A DNA stretch of 59,518 nt from Methanobacteriota archaeon (GTDB lineage: Archaea > Thermoplasmatota > Poseidoniia > Poseidoniales > Poseidoniaceae). Positions 19,504-30,137 of this stretch are shown piece by piece. The translations under genes were made by a program, and so were the position numbers. Position 1 is the first letter of the stretch. Every line of letters begins with the position of its first letter. The stretch lies in assembly GCA_018691345.1 (NCBI GenBank), contig JABGTJ010000062.1, positions 1 through 59,518 of the forward strand, in the 5' to 3' direction. A model generated the notes under the pieces. The model was not told the origin of the DNA and did not search any database. It saw only the letters and a program-made list of their open reading frames with translations.

Positions 19504-20190
19504 CTATTCATTGTTGGTTGCTCGATGGAGAAGCCATCGGTGAAAACGGTAATCTCCAGTCAGTTCCGGGTGAAACGTCAAGGCCAAACGAGAGCCGTCA
19601 AGAACACCTACTGCTTCCTTTTCAAGATGAACGACTTGATTGCATTCGATGGTTGATTGGTCAAACCTTGGAGCTCGTATGAAGACGCCGTGGAAGTGTT
19701 CTGCTGAAGTTTCAGAACCAGCAGCCTGCACAGGCAGAGGCTGATGGTTGAATTGATTACGTTCATCAGCACTGGATTCTACATCTTTACCGACAGGAAC
19801 TTCAAGATTTACCTCAAGCATGGCTTCAAACGAATCACGCTGGCGTCCCCAAGCGTTTCGGGCAATTCCGGTCCGAATAAACGGCTCGTATGCTGAATCG
19901 GGTTGTGCCAGTAAAATTGCACCGGCACATGTCCCGAGTACTGGACGAAGAGGGTATTTATCCATCCAAGCGTAAATGGCCCCAAGAAGCGATTCGCTTT
20001 GGCTGGCTTTCCTCATTGCGGTTGATTCGCCACCTGGCAAGACCAAACAATCGAGTTGAGAATTAACCTCTTTACCCATCTTAAGGTGAACAACTTCAAC
20101 TTCTAATCCGAGTTGTTGAGAGGCTGCGCGTAACGCTTCTGCGTGCTCATACCGCGCACCTTGAAGCATAGCCAGGCCGACCCTCACCAT
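19504..20190 (-). CDS. pdxT: pyridoxal 5'-phosphate synthase glutaminase subunit
   Basis: VGLAMLQGARYEHAEAL, LVLPGGESTAMRK, LGTCAGAILL, LTFHPELTGD. Confidence 0.9.
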   Translation of the reverse strand: MVRVGLAMLQGARYEHAEALRAASQQLGLEVEVVHLKMGKEVNSQLDCLVLPGGESTAMRKASQSESLLGAIYAWMDKYPLRPVLGTCAGAILLAQPDSAYEPFIRTGIARNAWGRQRDSFEAMLEVNLEVPVGKDVESSADERNQFNHQPLPVQAAGSETSAEHFHGVFIRAPRFDQSTIECNQVVHLEKEAVGVLDGSRLALTFHPELTGDYRFHRWLLHRATNNE

Positions 20191-20306
20191 GGCTTTGGGT
20201 AGATGCCCTTCCCTAAGAGTTCAACGACACAAAGTGGATGAAAGAACGGCCTGCGACCAGACGGGCCACCCACGGAATTGAAAAGCCTCCATCGGTTGCA
20301 TATCCC

Positions 20307-21491
20307 ATGGACAGCAATGATGATTGTTTCCTCGTCCCTGGACCAGTACGAATGAGTGATGAATGCCTTCAAGCGCTTGCATCACCTGTAATGACTGCAC
20401 GAGGGGCTGAATTTAGAGATGTCATGGCACACCTAAATTCGGGATTACGACATGCGTTCAATCTCGCACCATCAGAACCGGTGCGAGGAGTTCAGTCTTG
20501 GGCTGGCGATGACGATTACAAGGTCGTCGTCGTATCCGGTAGTGGCACGGCTGCCATGGAAATGGTCATCGCCAACCGTTTCCGGAGCAACGATCTGGTG
20601 CTGGTGCCGACCAACGGGAAATTCGGTGAACGCGTCGCTGAAATGTGCAAGCGTTTCTGCAATGTCAAACACCTCCAATACGAATGGGGACGAGCATTTG
20701 ATCTGTATGAACTCGAGCAACAGCTTGAACGAGGGTGCTACGAATCATTACTCATCTGCCATAATGAGACGAGTACAGGAATCACTCAAGATGCTGCTGC
20801 TATCGCCGAGATGTGTGCAAGGCACAAGACTTCGTTCATTCTTGACGGCATAACATCGGTCGGAGGAACCGCTGTTCACCCCGAAGAATGGAATGCAGAA
20901 GCTGTGGTCATTGGTGCTCAAAAATGCACAGCTGGACCTTCAGGGATCGCCGCTGTTGCAATCAACTCCCACTTCATTGAACGCGTCCATGCGATACGAG
21001 AACAGGGCGATTCAAACCCGAATTACTACTTTGACATGGTTTCTGCGCTCAAAAAAGGTGACGACGACCAAACACCGTGGACTCCTGCCATCAACCTCGC
21101 AATGGGCTGGGGTGCAGCTCTAGAAGTACTCAAGAACGAGACAAATGAAGGCCGTTGGAATCGTTGCCAAACGATGGCAAAGGGCGTGCGGAATTTATTC
21201 ACAGACCTTGGATTCGAGTTCTTGGCTGATTCTGAACAACGAAGCGACACTGTGACGGCAATTCTATACCCGGAAGGTATCAATGATGAATGGAGAACTC
21301 GTCTCAAAGACGACTTCAACACACAAGTCATTGGTGCTCAAGACCACCTCAAGGGCAAGATGTTCCGCGTCGGCTCGATGGGTGAGACTCCGATTTCTGA
21401 GATGATTGAGGGGTGTAAGCGTATGATTGAGTGCTTTGCCACATTCGGTCATGAATTGCCGCAACTCGATGTGGATTCGTATTTCGTTTGA
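20307..21491 (+). CDS. class V aminotransferase (alanine-glyoxylate/serine type)
   Basis: CFLVPGPVRMSDECLQALASPVMTARGAEF, VVSGSGTAAMEMVI, VVIGAQKCTAGPSGIAAVAIN; start ATG 20307 preferred. Confidence 0.88.
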   Translation: MDSNDDCFLVPGPVRMSDECLQALASPVMTARGAEFRDVMAHLNSGLRHAFNLAPSEPVRGVQSWAGDDDYKVVVVSGSGTAAMEMVIANRFRSNDLVLVPTNGKFGERVAEMCKRFCNVKHLQYEWGRAFDLYELEQQLERGCYESLLICHNETSTGITQDAAAIAEMCARHKTSFILDGITSVGGTAVHPEEWNAEAVVIGAQKCTAGPSGIAAVAINSHFIERVHAIREQGDSNPNYYFDMVSALKKGDDDQTPWTPAINLAMGWGAALEVLKNETNEGRWNRCQTMAKGVRNLFTDLGFEFLADSEQRSDTVTAILYPEGINDEWRTRLKDDFNTQVIGAQDHLKGKMFRVGSMGETPISEMIEGCKRMIECFATFGHELPQLDVDSYFV

Positions 21492-21500
21492 GGAATCTTG

Positions 21501-22052
21501 ATGACCAGATATATCGTACTTGGACGATTTCAACCCTTCCACATGGGCCATGCCCACCTCGTGAAATCAGCACATGATATGTTATCCGGTAACGATGAAC
21601 TGGTGCTGGCAATCGGTTCAAAGCAAGCGGAGTGGGAGCCGAATAACCCGTGGACTGCCGAAGAAAGGCAAGCCATGATTCAAGCATGGGCCGATGCAGA
21701 AGGAATTATCTGTAGTATTGTCGCAATTGAAGACATCAATGACCCTCCGAATTGGGTCAGCCATGCCAGCAAAACCCACGGCCTTGGCACGTTAGTCACG
21801 ACGGATACAGCAACTGCAAACTTGTATAAAGAGGCTCAATTCATGGTTGAAGAAGTCGAAATGAATGAGCGAGAACGCCTTGAAGGGTGGCGCATACGCC
21901 AAACTGCAAAGATGTTGTCAACGGTGTATGATGATGAGGCTGTTCGTGAAGTGCTCAAGGCAAGTATTCCTGGGCCGGTTATTGAGTGGCTCATCGACAG
22001 CGATGCTTTGTTTCGATTGTCGACGTTTGAGACTGGCGTTTACGCAGGATGA
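21501..22052 (+). CDS. nadM: nicotinamide-nucleotide adenylyltransferase (archaeal NadM type)
   Basis: MTRYIVLGRFQPFHMGHAHLVKSA (GRFQPFHxGH), PWTAEERQAMI. Confidence 0.92.
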   Translation: MTRYIVLGRFQPFHMGHAHLVKSAHDMLSGNDELVLAIGSKQAEWEPNNPWTAEERQAMIQAWADAEGIICSIVAIEDINDPPNWVSHASKTHGLGTLVTTDTATANLYKEAQFMVEEVEMNERERLEGWRIRQTAKMLSTVYDDEAVREVLKASIPGPVIEWLIDSDALFRLSTFETGVYAG

Positions 22053-22307
22053 TTACTTTCGAAAGAGTTTCTTCTTGACTTCCTTCTTCATTTGCTCTTT
22101 TGCAACTTCTTGAATTTTTTCTTGAGCCTTTGCTTTCAATCCACCTGCGGCATCAGATATTTTTTCCTTCGCCTTTTCTTTAATCGGCCGGGTTACTTCA
22201 TCAATGACGTGTCTCTTTGCACTTTCCGTTGCTGACTTCGCAGCATCCTTTGCCACCTTTCCGGCTTTGCCTGCTACTTTACCCGCGAGTTTCTTCATGT
22301 AACGCAC
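22053..22307 (-). CDS. small Lys/Ala-rich amphipathic-repeat protein
   Basis: 84 aa, KLAGKVAGKAGKVAKDAAKSATESAKRH...KEKISDAAGGLKAKAQEKIQEVAKEQMKKEVKKKL; abuts nadM stop exactly. Confidence 0.6.
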   Translation of the reverse strand: MRYMKKLAGKVAGKAGKVAKDAAKSATESAKRHVIDEVTRPIKEKAKEKISDAAGGLKAKAQEKIQEVAKEQMKKEVKKKLFRK

Positions 22308-22337
22308 AGAGCGTGCCGAAACAAGAACCTTGCGCCG

Positions 22338-22916
22338 TCATTCATCAGAAGCGACGACCACTCTCGCAGCCGTCAGAACCCGTTGTTTGTACATGTATCC
22401 GGCTTCAAGGACGTCCACAACCTTACCCGCAGGGAAGGCGTCAGATGCTGGAATCGTAGTGATGGCATCCATTTTCGCAGGGTCAAAAGATTGTTCTTTG
22501 GCTTCAATAGCCACTACACCGTCAGCGGCAAGCTCATGCCACATTTTGTTTCGTAGCAAGCGTAGACCTTGTGCTACAGCAGAAGTATCGTCTTCCTCCA
22601 GATTTGTAATGGCTCGGTCAACATCCCCCAATACAGTGAGCATTCTACGAGCAAGACCCATACCGCTGTATTGAATCAATTCTGCTTTTTCGGCCATGAG
22701 CCGTTTGCGGACATTTTGAATTTCAGCATCCTTGTAAGCAATTTCTTTCTCTGCCTTCTCTGCCCGAAGCGTCGCTTCTTCAAGAGGATCGACTTCTTCC
22801 ACTTCAATCGTGTCTGCCAAGTCGATGGTTTCCATCCCTTCCTCAACAACAGGGACTGTGTCATCTGTATCAGGTTCAGATTCATCCGGCTCGACAGGAG
22901 GGGTATCTTCGCTCAT
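22338..22916 (-). CDS. grpE: GrpE nucleotide exchange factor
   Basis: acidic N-terminus, coiled coil, YKDAEIQNVRKRL, MLTVLGDVDRAI, VVDVLEAGYMYKQRVLTAARVVVA. Confidence 0.85.
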   Translation of the reverse strand: MSEDTPPVEPDESEPDTDDTVPVVEEGMETIDLADTIEVEEVDPLEEATLRAEKAEKEIAYKDAEIQNVRKRLMAEKAELIQYSGMGLARRMLTVLGDVDRAITNLEEDDTSAVAQGLRLLRNKMWHELAADGVVAIEAKEQSFDPAKMDAITTIPASDAFPAGKVVDVLEAGYMYKQRVLTAARVVVASDE

Positions 22917-22955
22917 TGTATCACGCGTCTTCGAAGTGGTCTTTGAACCCCACGA

Positions 22956-23636
22956 TTAGTCAGTTAGGAAGTGTCGAAGATTCCAACTACCGTGACCCCA
23001 CTGGTCAGCCTTGAGATGTTCACGGCCAAGTATACCAACCAAATCAGGCGTTGAACTCAATACAGAAAGGGCATGAATCAGCAACCGAGTTGCTCGATCA
23101 TGTGCTTCATAGGTCGGAACTATTTTCGGATCTTCCTTTTCGTCCAAGGTCTCACCAAGTGCTTTTCGTCTTTCCATCCAATCCATGCATACTGATTCAG
23201 CAAACTCATCTTCGGGAATACCGTTGAGCCGAGACCGTACATCGTCCCATGTTGATTCCGAATACAGGTCTTCACTGCTTTCAATGACTCGATTGAGTGC
23301 TACATCAAGATAGAGGAAGGCTCTGCCTTCCCAAACTTCCCATGCGCCTGGACTTGCCCAGTTCATGAGATGAAGCAGACCTTGACTCCCTTCACCCAGT
23401 TCTTTGAGAACGTGAAGAACTGTAGAATCACTCTGTGTTTCCATGCTGTCCATCCAGTCCAAGATTTCCGCCTCACAGTCAATATCAAACGCCCGTTTTA
23501 GCCGTTTATCATGCGCAGGCCGTGCATCACGGAACTCGCCACCGTCCATACCTTGGTAGAGCTGATTCCATGATTTTTGCAGCAAATGTTCGAGGGCAGT
23601 TTTGTCAACCAGCAACAGAACCAGTTCGATGCCCAT
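22956..23636 (-). CDS. hypothetical protein
   Basis: 226 aa ORF without a recognised motif. Confidence 0.5.
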   Translation of the reverse strand: MGIELVLLLVDKTALEHLLQKSWNQLYQGMDGGEFRDARPAHDKRLKRAFDIDCEAEILDWMDSMETQSDSTVLHVLKELGEGSQGLLHLMNWASPGAWEVWEGRAFLYLDVALNRVIESSEDLYSESTWDDVRSRLNGIPEDEFAESVCMDWMERRKALGETLDEKEDPKIVPTYEAHDRATRLLIHALSVLSSTPDLVGILGREHLKADQWGHGSWNLRHFLTD

Positions 23637-23766
23637 GGTGTTTCCAAAACGCCGTCTCGTTTGATGTCATCGGCTGATGGTGGCAGGATTGAAACGCATA
23701 TTCCACCGAGGGCAGAGAAGAGCATTCAAGAAGAACGGTTGCTCCGATGGAAACAGAGGCTTTGTA

Positions 23767-24882
23767 ATGGCGACAATCAAGGAGCAGATCGAATTGATCC
23801 GCGTCGAGATTGACAAGACACAAAAGAACAAGGCTACAAACGCTCACATTGGTAAACTAAAGGCCAAGATAGCGCAATTGAAAATCAAGGAAGAGAAAGC
23901 CCATGCGCACTCGAAGGCCAGCGGTGGAGGCAAAGGTTTCGAAGTCAAGAAATCCGGCGATGCTACCGTTGCTTTGGTTGGCTTCCCGTCGGTAGGAAAA
24001 TCAACGCTCATCTCCAAGGTAACCGATGCTCACTCCGAAGTTGCTGGATACGCCTTCACAACCCTCACCTGCATCCCTGGCGTCATGGAGCATCGGGGTG
24101 CAAAAATTCAGATTTTGGATTTACCTGGACTCATCAAGGGAGCGGCAGAAGGAAAGGGTCGAGGTCGTGAGATTCTCAACGTCATTCGCAGTGCAGATAT
24201 GGTGTTGTACATTGTTGACCCGTTCCAAGATGCACACTTTAACGTCCTCCACAGAGAATTGCACAATGCTGGACTAAGACTCAATGAAACCAAGCCTCCA
24301 GTGTTCATCAAGCGAACTGAACGTGGAGGTATCGATGTCCGAACTACAGTTGAACAAACGCACCTTTCGCACGAAGAGATGAGTGAAATTATACGTTCAT
24401 TCGGCTACACATCTGCGATTGTCACGCTTCGTAACGACACGACTGCAGAACAAATTGTGGATTGTCTTGCTGAAAATAGAATCTATGAAAAGGCGGTCAT
24501 TGCAATCAATAAGATTGATATTGCCACGGAAGAAGACCTTGTTCGCTCTCGTAAATCTCTGCCTGAAAACTGGCCAGTAATGCGAATTTCTGCATTCAAA
24601 GATATTGGATTGGAGGAATTAAAGGATTTCATTTATGACAACCTTGGCTTCATGCGGGTCTATCTCAAACCGCAAGGACAAGAGGCTGACATGGAAGAGC
24701 CGCTTATTGTCAAAGACGATTCGACTGTTCAACACATCTGCAACAAACTTCACCGTGATTTCGTTCGAAAGTTCCGATACGCTCGTGTCAAAGGACCAAG
24801 TGCAAAATTCGATTGGCAGCGTGTTGGCTTGGACCACTTGCTCAAAGATGGTGATCTGGTTACCATCGTTGTTCGACGATGA
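23767..24882 (+). CDS. DRG/Obg-family GTP-binding protein with C-terminal TGS domain
   Basis: GFPSVGKSTL, DLPGLIKGAAEGKGRG, NKID, C-terminal DGDLVTIVVRR; start ATG 23767 preferred over 23677. Confidence 0.92.
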   Translation: MATIKEQIELIRVEIDKTQKNKATNAHIGKLKAKIAQLKIKEEKAHAHSKASGGGKGFEVKKSGDATVALVGFPSVGKSTLISKVTDAHSEVAGYAFTTLTCIPGVMEHRGAKIQILDLPGLIKGAAEGKGRGREILNVIRSADMVLYIVDPFQDAHFNVLHRELHNAGLRLNETKPPVFIKRTERGGIDVRTTVEQTHLSHEEMSEIIRSFGYTSAIVTLRNDTTAEQIVDCLAENRIYEKAVIAINKIDIATEEDLVRSRKSLPENWPVMRISAFKDIGLEELKDFIYDNLGFMRVYLKPQGQEADMEEPLIVKDDSTVQHICNKLHRDFVRKFRYARVKGPSAKFDWQRVGLDHLLKDGDLVTIVVRR

Positions 24883-25200
24883 TTAATCCCAGATTCCCAT
24901 ATCCATTCTGGCGTCTTCAGTTGCATGGATTTTGGGGTCCCATCTTGGAGACCACACTAAATTGATGTGTACCGAATCAAGTCCTTCGGTTTGCAGTGCA
25001 GCACGGTGGGCTGCCGCCATGATTTCCGGTGCTGCGGGACAGCCTGGAGATGTCAACGTCAGGTCGACTTCTGCATGAAGACCCTCTGATTTTTCTTCAA
25101 ACCGAACATCATAGACAAGACCCAACTCGACGATGGAGAGTTCCAATTCAGGGTCTTCGACTTCGTCCAACTGCGTCATAACATCTTGTTTTTCAACCAT
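24883..25200 (-). CDS. sufT: SufT/MIP18 family (DUF59) Fe-S assembly protein
   Basis: DEVEDPELELSIVELGLVYDVRFEE...VDLTLTSPGCPAAPEI. Confidence 0.85.
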   Translation of the reverse strand: MVEKQDVMTQLDEVEDPELELSIVELGLVYDVRFEEKSEGLHAEVDLTLTSPGCPAAPEIMAAAHRAALQTEGLDSVHINLVWSPRWDPKIHATEDARMDMGIWD

Positions 25201-25209
25201 ACAATCACC

Positions 25210-25620
25210 TTATTCAAGAACTCGAATCTCCTTCATCACCTTATCGAACATGTTTCGAAATCCGTTGGAGCGGCTTGGAGAGAGTGAATTGAGAATGCCC
25301 ATCTCTTCGACAAAGTCAGGTGAGAGAAGAAGCGCTTGAGCAGGAGCACTACCGTTGATAGCAATGGACAGAATGCCCATGAGCCCTTGAACCAGTTTGG
25401 CGTCTGCTCCTGAAAGAAGAAGAACTTTACCGTCTTGAAGTTCAACTTTGACATGGGCTTCTGATTGACAGCCTTGGACCTTGGAAATTGCTGACCATTG
25501 GTCTGCGGGAAAGGGAATGACTTCATCCGCCATGTCAAACACCATCTCAAGGCGTTCCATTTTATCCTCGACCTCTTGGAACTCTTCAATCAATTCTGCG
25601 AGATCTGCTGGATACGTCAT
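25210..25620 (-). CDS. sufE: SufE-family cysteine desulfuration protein
   Basis: KVQGCQSEAHVKVELQDGKVLLLSGADAKLVQGLMGIL matches the SufE active-site region. Confidence 0.87.
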   Translation of the reverse strand: MTYPADLAELIEEFQEVEDKMERLEMVFDMADEVIPFPADQWSAISKVQGCQSEAHVKVELQDGKVLLLSGADAKLVQGLMGILSIAINGSAPAQALLLSPDFVEEMGILNSLSPSRSNGFRNMFDKVMKEIRVLE

Positions 25621-26819
25621 CCAAATCTCCCCGTGATGTACTTCATCTGTTCAATGAAGAGTTCCGCTTCATCCATTGTATTGTAGAGATAGAAAGAAGC
25701 ACGAACGGTCCCGGAGATGCCAAGACGGTGAAGGAGGGGTTGAGCGCAGTGATGGCCCGTTCTCACTGCGATTCCTCGCGAATCGAGTAAGTGCGCTAAA
25801 TCTTCACTCTGAATGGTTGGGTGAAGGAAGGAAACTACTGCACTGTCACCTGCCTCGTGACGCCCATAAACCGAGATATCCATCTCACGTAGCTGCTGAG
25901 CCACCCACCGTGCAATACCAACGAGGCGTTGATGTTCTTCACGAAGGTCGAGTGATGACATCCAATCAAAGGCAGCACACCAGCCAATCGCTTCAGCAAT
26001 ACGTGGTGTTCCCGCCTCGAATTTGTGTTCGTTGGTTTGGTAAGTAGAACCGTTTACAGTTACGGTTTCGATCATGTCCCCACCGCCCATGAAGGGTTGC
26101 ATGGTTTCGAAGACATCTGGTTGAATTAAAAGTGCACCAATACCTGTCGGACCGCACATTTTGTGGGCAGAAAAGGCCATGAAATCTGCTTTTGATTCCT
26201 TAAAGTTAATTCGTTCGTGCGGCACTCCTTGTGCTGCGTCAATCAAAACCAATGCACCGTTTTCGTGTGCGAGCTTGGTTATATCTTCAAGCGGATTACG
26301 AACTCCAAGAACGTTCGATGTGTGGACAACACAAACCAATTTTGCGTTTGTGAGGGATGCAGCGTACACTTCCATGTCAAGAGTAAAATCCTCCATTACA
26401 GGGACATATCTCAACTCAATACCACGCTCTTCAGCGAGCATTTGCCATGGGACAATATCGGAGTGATGTTCCATTTCAGTAAGTACAATTGCATCACCCT
26501 CCTTCAAGTTTGCACGGCCCCAAGCATGCGCTACCAGATTGATCGCTTCGGTGGTGCCACTGGTAATGACCGCTCGTTCAGCGTTGAACCATTCCTTCAG
26601 TTGGGTTCGGCATGATTCGTAGCCCTCGGTGGCTTCACCGGCGAGTGTATGTACTGCTCGATGTACATTGGAATTTGAGGAGGTGTAATACTCGTTCATG
26701 GCATCCAGTACCACTTGTGGCTTCTGGGTCGTGGCAGCATTATCCAAATAGATAAGCGGATAGCCGTTAACCTCTCTTTTGAGGATTGGAAAATCATCAC
26801 GCAGAGCCACGAGTATCAC
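25617..26819 (-). CDS. sufS: cysteine desulfurase
   Basis: YLDNAATTQKPQVVLDA, SAHKMCGPTGIGAL, RTGHHCAQPLLHRLGI. Confidence 0.95.
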   Translation of the reverse strand: MILVALRDDFPILKREVNGYPLIYLDNAATTQKPQVVLDAMNEYYTSSNSNVHRAVHTLAGEATEGYESCRTQLKEWFNAERAVITSGTTEAINLVAHAWGRANLKEGDAIVLTEMEHHSDIVPWQMLAEERGIELRYVPVMEDFTLDMEVYAASLTNAKLVCVVHTSNVLGVRNPLEDITKLAHENGALVLIDAAQGVPHERINFKESKADFMAFSAHKMCGPTGIGALLIQPDVFETMQPFMGGGDMIETVTVNGSTYQTNEHKFEAGTPRIAEAIGWCAAFDWMSSLDLREEHQRLVGIARWVAQQLREMDISVYGRHEAGDSAVVSFLHPTIQSEDLAHLLDSRGIAVRTGHHCAQPLLHRLGISGTVRASFYLYNTMDEAELFIEQMKYITGRFG

Positions 26820-27856
26820 CTTTTGAGTTCACATTCGAGATGCACGGTTAATCGAGTGCGCATTTCCTCAAGCAACTGTTTGTTGGTGAGGTTGGAGAAC
26901 GCATTATAGAGAAACCCGTTTACAATAACGGACTGTGCTTCTTCAGGGCTTAGGCCCCGGGACATGAGGTAATGCAGTTGATTCCTGTCAATCGGCGCAC
27001 TGGCTGCTCCGTGCGCTGCAGAAACATCATCTGCAAGCACTTCCAGTTCTGGAATGGCTTCTGCACGTGCTTTTTCAGAAAGTAGCAAGTTTCGGAACAC
27101 TTGAGATGCATCGGATTTGTTGGCGCCCTCTGCAATCGTAAGCAGCCCAGTTCCAATGAAATGGCTGTTTCCACCGCAAGCAGAATTCATGACCAAATCG
27201 GATTGAGTGTGTCCGTGGTGATGGTGTATCTCGACGTGTTTGTCATCGTGTCGAGAGCCGTCAGCGTTGACGGTAATTGATTGGCGAACGGAAGATCCGG
27301 TGCCGTTGAGCGATGTTCGCAGATCAGATTTGCAGCGGAAACCACCAACTGAAAGTGTTGCATGCTCAAGGGAAGAATCTCGATCCAGTTGCCAGTCCTC
27401 ACATCGTAGGAACTTCGTGTTTGAGTCCAGTTCGTTGATGAAGCCAAACGCAAGGTGTGCATTTGGATGCAGATTTCCAGTGATGTGGAGGCCGACCCAT
27501 TCCGGTTCTCCAGAAATATGTAGGAACACAACTGCTGAGCCTTTCACATCGAGGTGAAGATGACCAACGGCAACATGCCCTGAAGCCCTGGCATTGATGT
27601 GAATTGGTTCGGACTCATCGTTGAGAGACATTTGAGAGGATGAGCCACCTGCAGCTTGCAAAAAGGCTCGCGCTATGTCACCTTGAGAATCCTGGGATGG
27701 CTGAATGGAATTGAGGACTTGTGGCCCATCGTTGGAGAAAATTACATCGTCAGCAGACGGTACATCATCGGTTTTTGTGGGGTGAATCCGAGGCCAAGGT
27801 GTGTATCGCCAGAGATGTTCAGATCGGGGGGGAATTGGCATTTGATGGTACATCAT
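26816..27856 (-). CDS. sufD: Fe-S assembly protein SufD
   Basis: SufB/D-family beta-helix; C-terminal [26 protein letters not shown]. Confidence 0.9.
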   Translation of the reverse strand: MMYHQMPIPPRSEHLWRYTPWPRIHPTKTDDVPSADDVIFSNDGPQVLNSIQPSQDSQGDIARAFLQAAGGSSSQMSLNDESEPIHINARASGHVAVGHLHLDVKGSAVVFLHISGEPEWVGLHITGNLHPNAHLAFGFINELDSNTKFLRCEDWQLDRDSSLEHATLSVGGFRCKSDLRTSLNGTGSSVRQSITVNADGSRHDDKHVEIHHHHGHTQSDLVMNSACGGNSHFIGTGLLTIAEGANKSDASQVFRNLLLSEKARAEAIPELEVLADDVSAAHGAASAPIDRNQLHYLMSRGLSPEEAQSVIVNGFLYNAFSNLTNKQLLEEMRTRLTVHLECELKR

Positions 27857-29259
27857 CCAATGGAACCCTCCATTTCCAGTTCGAGTAACTTGTTCAATTC
27901 CACCGCATATTCCATCGGAAGTTCACGGGTGAACGGTTCAAAGAATCCGTTAACAATCAATCCCATTGCTGCTTCTTCATTGAATCCTCGGCTCATCAGA
28001 TAAAACAACTGGTCATTGGAGACTTTCGATACGCTTGCTTCGTGTTCGAGGTCTGAAGTTGAGTTTCCAATTTCCATGGTAGGATAGGTATCGGAGCGCG
28101 AGTCTGAATCCAAGATGAGAGCATCGCAGACCACTTTCGAGCGGCATCCAGTCGATTTGGGAGTGACTTGTAGCAAACCACGGTAGGATGAACGGCCGCC
28201 ATCTTTGGAAATGGACTTGGAAAGGATGTTCGATGTTGTATTGGATGCCAAGTGGTGAACCTTCGCACCGGTATCTTGGTGTTGACCCTTACCTGCATAG
28301 GCCACAGATATGACTTCTGCGTGGGCACCTTCGCCCTTGAGAAGAACCGATGGGTACTTCATCGTCAATTTCGAGCCAATGTTTCCATCAACCCATTCTA
28401 CGGTTGCGTTCCGGTGAGCTACGGCTCGCTTTGTCACGAGATTGTAGACGTTACTTGACCAGTTTTGAACCGTCGAATATCGAATCTTAGCACCGTCCAT
28501 AGCGATGAGTTCGACGACTGCTGAGTGAAGTGAGTCGGTTGAATAACTTGGAGCAGTGCATCCCTCAACATAGTGAACAGAACTGCCTTCATCTGCAATA
28601 ATGAGCGTACGCTCGAACTGGCCCATGTTTTTGGCATTGATGCGGAAATAAGCTTGCACAGGCATTTCTACATGTACACCTTTTGGAATGTAGAGGAACG
28701 AGCCTCCGGACCAAACTGCAGTGTTCAAGGCAGAGAATTTATTGTCGCTGTGAGGGATGACCGTGCCGAAGTATTTCTTGACGATTTCCGGGTATTCCTT
28801 GAGCCCAGAATCCATGTCGAGGAAGATGACACCTTGTTCTTCGAGGTCTTCACGAATCGAATGGTAAACCGCTTCGGATTCGTATTGAGCGGTGACACCA
28901 CCAAGCCACTTTTGTTCGGCTTCGGGAATTCCGAGTCGATCGAATGTGTTTTTGATGTCATCAGGAACGTCATCCCACGATTTCTCAGTTTTGTTTGAAG
29001 AGCGCAAAAAGTAAGTGATGCTTTCAAAATCAATGGAGTCAAGAAGTGCGCAGTTGCCCCACTCAGGCATGACGCGTTCCTCGAAGTGACGGTAGGCTTT
29101 GACTCGGATATCGGTCATCCATTCTGGCTCGTTCTTGAGTTCAGATATATCTCGCACGACTTGTTCTGAAAGCCCTTTGTCGAAGCGAATCGTCGAGTTT
29201 TCTGGGTCGTGAAACCCATATTTGTAATCTCCAATAATATCTTGCGTATCGTCCGTCAT
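27853..29259 (-). CDS. sufB: Fe-S assembly protein SufB
   Basis: [76 protein letters not shown]. Confidence 0.95.
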   Translation of the reverse strand: MTDDTQDIIGDYKYGFHDPENSTIRFDKGLSEQVVRDISELKNEPEWMTDIRVKAYRHFEERVMPEWGNCALLDSIDFESITYFLRSSNKTEKSWDDVPDDIKNTFDRLGIPEAEQKWLGGVTAQYESEAVYHSIREDLEEQGVIFLDMDSGLKEYPEIVKKYFGTVIPHSDNKFSALNTAVWSGGSFLYIPKGVHVEMPVQAYFRINAKNMGQFERTLIIADEGSSVHYVEGCTAPSYSTDSLHSAVVELIAMDGAKIRYSTVQNWSSNVYNLVTKRAVAHRNATVEWVDGNIGSKLTMKYPSVLLKGEGAHAEVISVAYAGKGQHQDTGAKVHHLASNTTSNILSKSISKDGGRSSYRGLLQVTPKSTGCRSKVVCDALILDSDSRSDTYPTMEIGNSTSDLEHEASVSKVSNDQLFYLMSRGFNEEAAMGLIVNGFFEPFTRELPMEYAVELNKLLELEMEGSIG

Positions 29260-29268
29260 AAAAACACC

Positions 29269-30012
29269 TCAAGCAGTGACCTCAAGCCAGTCGTATCCTC
29301 TGTCTTCGAGTTCCAAAGCCAATTCCGGCCCACCAGTACGTATGATGACGCCGTCAATCATTGCGTGTACATAGTGCGGCTTGACCAAGTCGAGTAGACG
29401 TTGGTAATGAGTGATAATAAGGCAGGCCGAATCTACAGCGACTTCGTTAATGCCCTGTGCCACGATGCGAAGAGCGTCAATGTCGAGTCCAGAATCTGTT
29501 TCATCAAGAAGAGCCAAATGAGGTTGAAGCAACAACATCTGGAGGATTTCGAGCCGTTTCTTTTCACCGCCACTGAATCCGTCGTTGACATAGCGTGAAA
29601 GGAAACTTTTGTCCATCGACAACTGGTCCATAGCAGCATTGAGTTCTTTGCGGAATTCACGGCCTTTCGGTGGATTTTCACGTACTGAGGCGACTGACTT
29701 CTTGAGGAACGTGCCTACTTGGACTCCTGGAATTGCAGCTGGGTATTGGAACGAGAGGAACATTCCTGCACGTGCACGTTGAAAGACTTCTAAATTTTCC
29801 AGAGGTTCACCTTTGAAGTAGATGCGGCCCGATGTAATTTCGTAAGCAGGATGGCCCATGACCACGTTCGCCAATGTTGACTTGCCTGCGCCATTACGTC
29901 CCATGATGGCATGGATTTCTCCACGATGAATCGTGAGGCTTAGTCCTTTGAGGATAGGGGTGCCTTCGACGCTAACATGGAGATTTTCTACTCGTAAGAT
30001 TTCATCTGCCAT
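29269..30012 (-). CDS. sufC: Fe-S assembly ATPase SufC
   Basis: GRNGAGKSTLANVVMGHPAYEITSG, FSGGEKKRLEILQ, LALLDETDSGLDIDAL. Confidence 0.95.
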   Translation of the reverse strand: MADEILRVENLHVSVEGTPILKGLSLTIHRGEIHAIMGRNGAGKSTLANVVMGHPAYEITSGRIYFKGEPLENLEVFQRARAGMFLSFQYPAAIPGVQVGTFLKKSVASVRENPPKGREFRKELNAAMDQLSMDKSFLSRYVNDGFSGGEKKRLEILQMLLLQPHLALLDETDSGLDIDALRIVAQGINEVAVDSACLIITHYQRLLDLVKPHYVHAMIDGVIIRTGGPELALELEDRGYDWLEVTA

Positions 30013-30137
30013 TACCCTCACCTGCTTACCCCTCGCGGAACTCCCTTATGAAGTGGTGTAATCATGCTTGATACCGGTTACTGCGTAGATACTTAGCCCA
30101 CACCATAGTTGAAGAGGAATGGAAGGGAGGCCGTATC

